Origin: Phytopythium helicoides | Taxonomy: Eukaryota; Oomycota; Peronosporomycetes; Pythiales; Pythiaceae | Assembly: GCA_024867545.1 (NCBI GenBank) | Contig: JANFNE010000027.1 | Coordinates: 698,222 to 762,221, forward strand | Direction of reading: 5' to 3' | Length of the DNA stretch: 64,000 nucleotides | The notes under the pieces: model-generated | What the model was told of the DNA's origin: nothing | Seen by the model: only the letters and a program-made list of their open reading frames with translations | Databases searched by the model: none | Part shown: positions 61,901 to 64,000 of the stretch, one piece after another | Layout: every line of letters starts with the position of its first letter | Position numbering within the stretch: position 1 is the first letter of the stretch | Program-made: the position numbers and the translations under genes

Positions 61901-64000
61901 AAAACATTCATGAATCGTGTTGTGTCGAGAGATGGGATTCTATTGAACCTGATTGATTTGGCCAAAAGCAAGAATGGGACAATTGCCGCGCATGCTGGCA
62001 ACCAAATCGTCTCAGTCGCGGAGAGTCGAGAAGGACCATCGAGCAAGCACGAGATTGATGCAGTACTGGATATGTTTTTTCACGAACCTGATCAGCAGAA
62101 GGCTCTAGGCGCGAGAGCCATTGGTGCATTGGCCGAACGAAATACTGGTGTACTTCAGACACTCAAGGTGATATCAGATCTGGTAACGATGATTGTATCT
62201 GGTACAGGAGAACAAAAGCAGCAGGCAGTGAACGCGTTGTCTAACTTGTCTGCTGATACCGACATCAGTGGGAGTGTATTCCCATTGAATGGTATCGACC
62301 CGCTGTTGGACCTCGTGCGAGACGGCAACGACGACCAGAAAAAGTTTGCAGCAATGGCGTTGGCAAACATGTCTGGTCGTGCCGACATCAGTGGTAGTGT
62401 GTTGTCATCGAATGGCATGGAGGCGCTATTGGACCTCATGCGAGACGGCAACGACGACCAGAAGCATGCAGCAGCAATGACGTTAGCTAACTTGTCTGGT
62501 CGTGTCGACATCAGTGGGAGTGTGTTGTCATTGAATGGTATGGAAGCGCTGTTGGATCTCGTGCGAGATGGCAGCGACAATCAGAAGAAGCAAGCAACAA
62601 GGACGTTGGCAAACATGTCTGGTCGTGCCGACATCAGTGAGAGTCTGTTGTCATTGAATGGTATAGAGGCGCTGTTGGACCTCGTGCGAGACGGCAACGA
62701 CGACCAGAAGAAATTCGCAGCAATGACGTTGGCCAACTTGTCTGGTCATGCTGACATCAGTGGTAGTGTGTTGTCGTTGAATGGTATGGAGGTGCTGTTG
62801 GACCTCGTGCGAGAGAGCGACGACGATGAAAAGAAGCATGCAGCAGCAATGACGCTGGCCAACTTGTCTAGTTGGGCTGACATTAGTGAGTGGGTGTTGT
62901 CATTGAATGGTATGGAGGTGCTGTTGGACCTCGTGCAAGACGGCAACGACGATCAGAAGAAGGAAGCAGCAAGGACATTGGCCAACTTGGCTGGTCATGC
63001 CGACATCAGTGGGAGTGTGTTGTCATCGAATGGTATGGAGGTGTTGTTGGACCTCATGCGAGACGGCAACCATGACCACAAGAAGCAAGCAGCTATGACG
63101 CTGGGCAACTTGGCTGGTCATGCCGACATCAGTGGGAGTGTGTTGTCATTGAATGGTATTGAGGCGCTGTTGGACCTCGTCCGCGACGGCAACGACGACC
63201 ACAAGAAGCAAGCAACAAGGGCATTGGCCAACTTGTCTTTTCGTGCCGACATCAGTGAGAGTGTGTTGTCATTGAATGGTATGGAGGCACTATTTGACCT
63301 CGTGCGAGACGGCAACGACGACCACAAGAAACAAGCTGCAATGACGTTGGCCAACTTGTCTGTTCGTGTCGACATGAGTGGTAGTGTGTTGTCATCGAAT
63401 GGCATGGAGGTGCTGTTGGACCTCGTACGATACGGCAACGACAACCAGAAGCATGCAGCAGTGATGACGTTGGCCAACTTGTCTGCTGATGCCGATATCA
63501 GTGGTTATGTGTTATCATTGAATGGTGTGGAGGCGCTGTTGGATCTCGTGCGAGATGGCAGCGACAATCAGAAGAAGCAAGCAACAAGGACGTTGGCAAA
63601 CATGTCTGGTCGTGCCGACATCAGTGGTAGTGTGTTGTCATTGAATGGTATGCAGGCGCTGTTGGACCTCATACGAGATGGCAACGACGACCAGAAATAT
63701 GCAGCAGCAAGAACGTTGTGTCAGATATCTTTTGACGCAAATATTTCTCAGCCTGTGTTAGTTTGTGGGGGAATCGATGTGCTAGTGCAGCTTGTGTATG
63801 AAGGCACCAGTGAGCTAAAATATATCGCGGTCAAGACGTTAGCACGATTGTGTCTCTGGGGAGATATCAATGAGTCATTGTCGTCTGTGCGGAGTGTAAA
63901 TGCACTGGTGCAAATCCTAAGTGATGGCACCCCTGATCAAAAGTCTCTAGCAGTTTTGACATTGAGCAGCATATCTATTGATGCGGACATCAGCTACAGT
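58994..64000 (+). CDS. Giant TKL kinase with degenerate kinase-like domain and armadillo repeats, gene 2 (3' end outside window)
   Basis: Open from ATG 58994 to the window end, at least 1669 residues; no stop occurs. An in-frame TAG at 58937 lies upstream and no earlier ATG. Architecture as in gene 1: helical N-terminus, degenerate kinase-like domain (about residues 250-390: FIREASGWSELNHPHVAKFLGACHVG in two parts, FIAHEKVRSM), linker with a Ser-rich stretch (SFSQSRSMSVSVSASVSSR), TKL kinase domain (about 696-953; same HADLKANNIL and DFGLS), then armadillo repeats, at least 14. Compared with gene 1 it has about 30 extra residues before QELFGLLLSAES. Outside the kinase domain the two proteins are clearly diverged, inside it they are almost identical. 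Confidence 0.88.
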   Translation, partial: MERRRKDRWTVDWAGDAHENGLKDATEATDRLGDHTAGRYRRFRRFVEVVDFEQFLRNLTTDDGELLNRDHITKMYENLSVIDQELFGLLLSAESLCDELRVYDNEESPLVRLAQTGFHVRQLRRLHAVLDSAVASYPIQFDETSEWSNWEPMLRDERRARMDWYRRELEGADSGGDSSMLDEIDSDAKAEEIMALLKAAVNKYGPDGDEFVGEDEEASSELTPEELSMIKYAFDMVATRSNIIVMTLPTWFVLPFEFGATFGMSTWGVDRFVPDHKDEERFIREASGWSELNHPHVAKFLGACHVGDEKFIAHEKVRSMMEYASVEREDRKKVWERMYEVGLASQYIYERGFVCPLVKWDHLYCARYEDRAVMFGVDLRECMGTDDKEFGPVPKQSQQGMFDDAWVESLMIAFVNVLDNMAKSANDEANATVDVQKVIEAYRDVVSVPNLAPSCLEGHEWQLLKQLREITDGEFLRVVDTLGELAEVHSRHDWLEYVPMLECQMEGITRVKDMKATLMGETIEQLLLKCRQAITAADKPLCSLVRRFDNIIDQLQQKFDEQSDWSNLLKPVAHLCSLLRQFSSLVKQQVQMNSFSQSRSMSVSVSASVSSRASTAYSQQTLQQLDPGRVYSLHSKLDQFVILHELSSSSQIHDWLREWKDEYRSTSSPPIEHEVSATFVTKKILSMESSVLSRWLIPREQIDFDEHGAFSEGAFGSVHKGKWFQTPVIVKRVKQHTTTETQFRQEADVWFQLNHINVVKMYGACDIGDLFFVCEYASGGDLDKYLDSKGRDPYLMWYCLLNAALGLQYLHNNGIVHADLKANNILVGGDGVAKLTDFGLSVRAKDPSGASAGALGAYQWKAPECLSGSVATFASDVYSFAMVMIEVMSGSCPWGEDTDNDTLKNLVVTRGRFPPRPSSIGDSEWGLIERMCARDPTERVTMDTVVTHLSSLLQKLDQEQLWHGGVFNPKTFMNRVVSRDGILLNLIDLAKSKNGTIAAHAGNQIVSVAESREGPSSKHEIDAVLDMFFHEPDQQKALGARAIGALAERNTGVLQTLKVISDLVTMIVSGTGEQKQQAVNALSNLSADTDISGSVFPLNGIDPLLDLVRDGNDDQKKFAAMALANMSGRADISGSVLSSNGMEALLDLMRDGNDDQKHAAAMTLANLSGRVDISGSVLSLNGMEALLDLVRDGSDNQKKQATRTLANMSGRADISESLLSLNGIEALLDLVRDGNDDQKKFAAMTLANLSGHADISGSVLSLNGMEVLLDLVRESDDDEKKHAAAMTLANLSSWADISEWVLSLNGMEVLLDLVQDGNDDQKKEAARTLANLAGHADISGSVLSSNGMEVLLDLMRDGNHDHKKQAAMTLGNLAGHADISGSVLSLNGIEALLDLVRDGNDDHKKQATRALANLSFRADISESVLSLNGMEALFDLVRDGNDDHKKQAAMTLANLSVRVDMSGSVLSSNGMEVLLDLVRYGNDNQKHAAVMTLANLSADADISGYVLSLNGVEALLDLVRDGSDNQKKQATRTLANMSGRADISGSVLSLNGMQALLDLIRDGNDDQKYAAARTLCQISFDANISQPVLVCGGIDVLVQLVYEGTSELKYIAVKTLARLCLWGDINESLSSVRSVNALVQILSDGTPDQKSLAVLTLSSISIDADISYS
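62261..63740 (+). repeat. 123-bp tandem repeat array coding armadillo units
   Basis: The start of the ADIS motif recurs at 62261, 62384, 62507, 62630, 62753, 62879, 63002, 63125, 63248, 63371, 63494 and 63617, that is every 123 bases with one 126-base step. Each unit codes one 41-residue repeat (ADISGSVLSLNGMEALLDLV then RDGNDDQKKQAAxTLANLSG). Units are highly similar at the DNA level, unlike the corresponding part of gene 1. Confidence 0.95.

Noticed and set aside
62261..63740. Regular repeats considered as a CRISPR array or non-coding satellite
   Set aside because: The 123-bp period is in frame, each unit codes a typical armadillo repeat, and there are no spacers.

Overview
This is nuclear DNA from a filamentous eukaryote, most likely a plant-associated oomycete close to Phytophthora. 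The reasons are: few, short GT-AG introns; a WRKY19-like zinc-repeat protein; a bacterial-type glucokinase; giant tyrosine-kinase-like (TKL) kinases; secreted tannase/feruloyl-esterase genes; plant-like sucrose transporters; and DIRS, LINE and chromodomain Gypsy retroelements. No prokaryotic operons, CRISPR arrays, rRNAs or tRNAs were seen.

Layout. 1-2 kb: five-exon WRKY19-like gene. 5-14 kb: two sucrose/H+ symporter copies and a tannase copy broken by a DNA-transposon-like insert. 14-21 kb: DIRS-type retroelement fragments, with one minus-strand element between two plus-strand fragments. 21.4-31.6 kb: a 5'-truncated LINE (17-bp target-site duplication) with a Gypsy chromovirus inserted in it (apparently identical 540-bp LTRs, 5-bp duplication). 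31.8-40.1 kb: a second transporter-plus-tannase unit followed by an inverted tannase copy, so two almost identical tannase genes lie head to head. 40.8-49.5 kb: single-copy genes (SWEET transporter, Myb/SANT-like protein, SWS1/ZSWIM7, NUFIP1-like protein, AP-2 sigma, glucokinase). 50.9-64 kb: two giant kinase genes flanking a dienelactone-hydrolase gene; the second kinase runs off the window.

The duplicated genes suggest a plant-carbon locus: secreted esterases that would act on cell-wall or tannin esters, proton-coupled sucrose uptake, a SWEET facilitator and a glucokinase. This is inferred from families only. The locus looks young: segmental duplication, inversion, gene conversion and nested retrotransposition are all visible.

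The most unusual signal is in the Gypsy element. Its LTRs and coding sequence are packed with short perfect inverted repeats (stems of 8-11 bp, loops mostly 1-11 nt). I located 46 with coordinates, where about one is expected by chance. The element also carries a long antisense ORF that overlaps the chromodomain end of pol. The second notable feature is the kinase pair: an N-terminal degenerate kinase-like domain, an active-looking TKL kinase domain and C-terminal armadillo repeats, with a near-identical kinase-domain tract shared between the paralogues and a 123-bp tandem-repeat array coding the repeats of the second gene.
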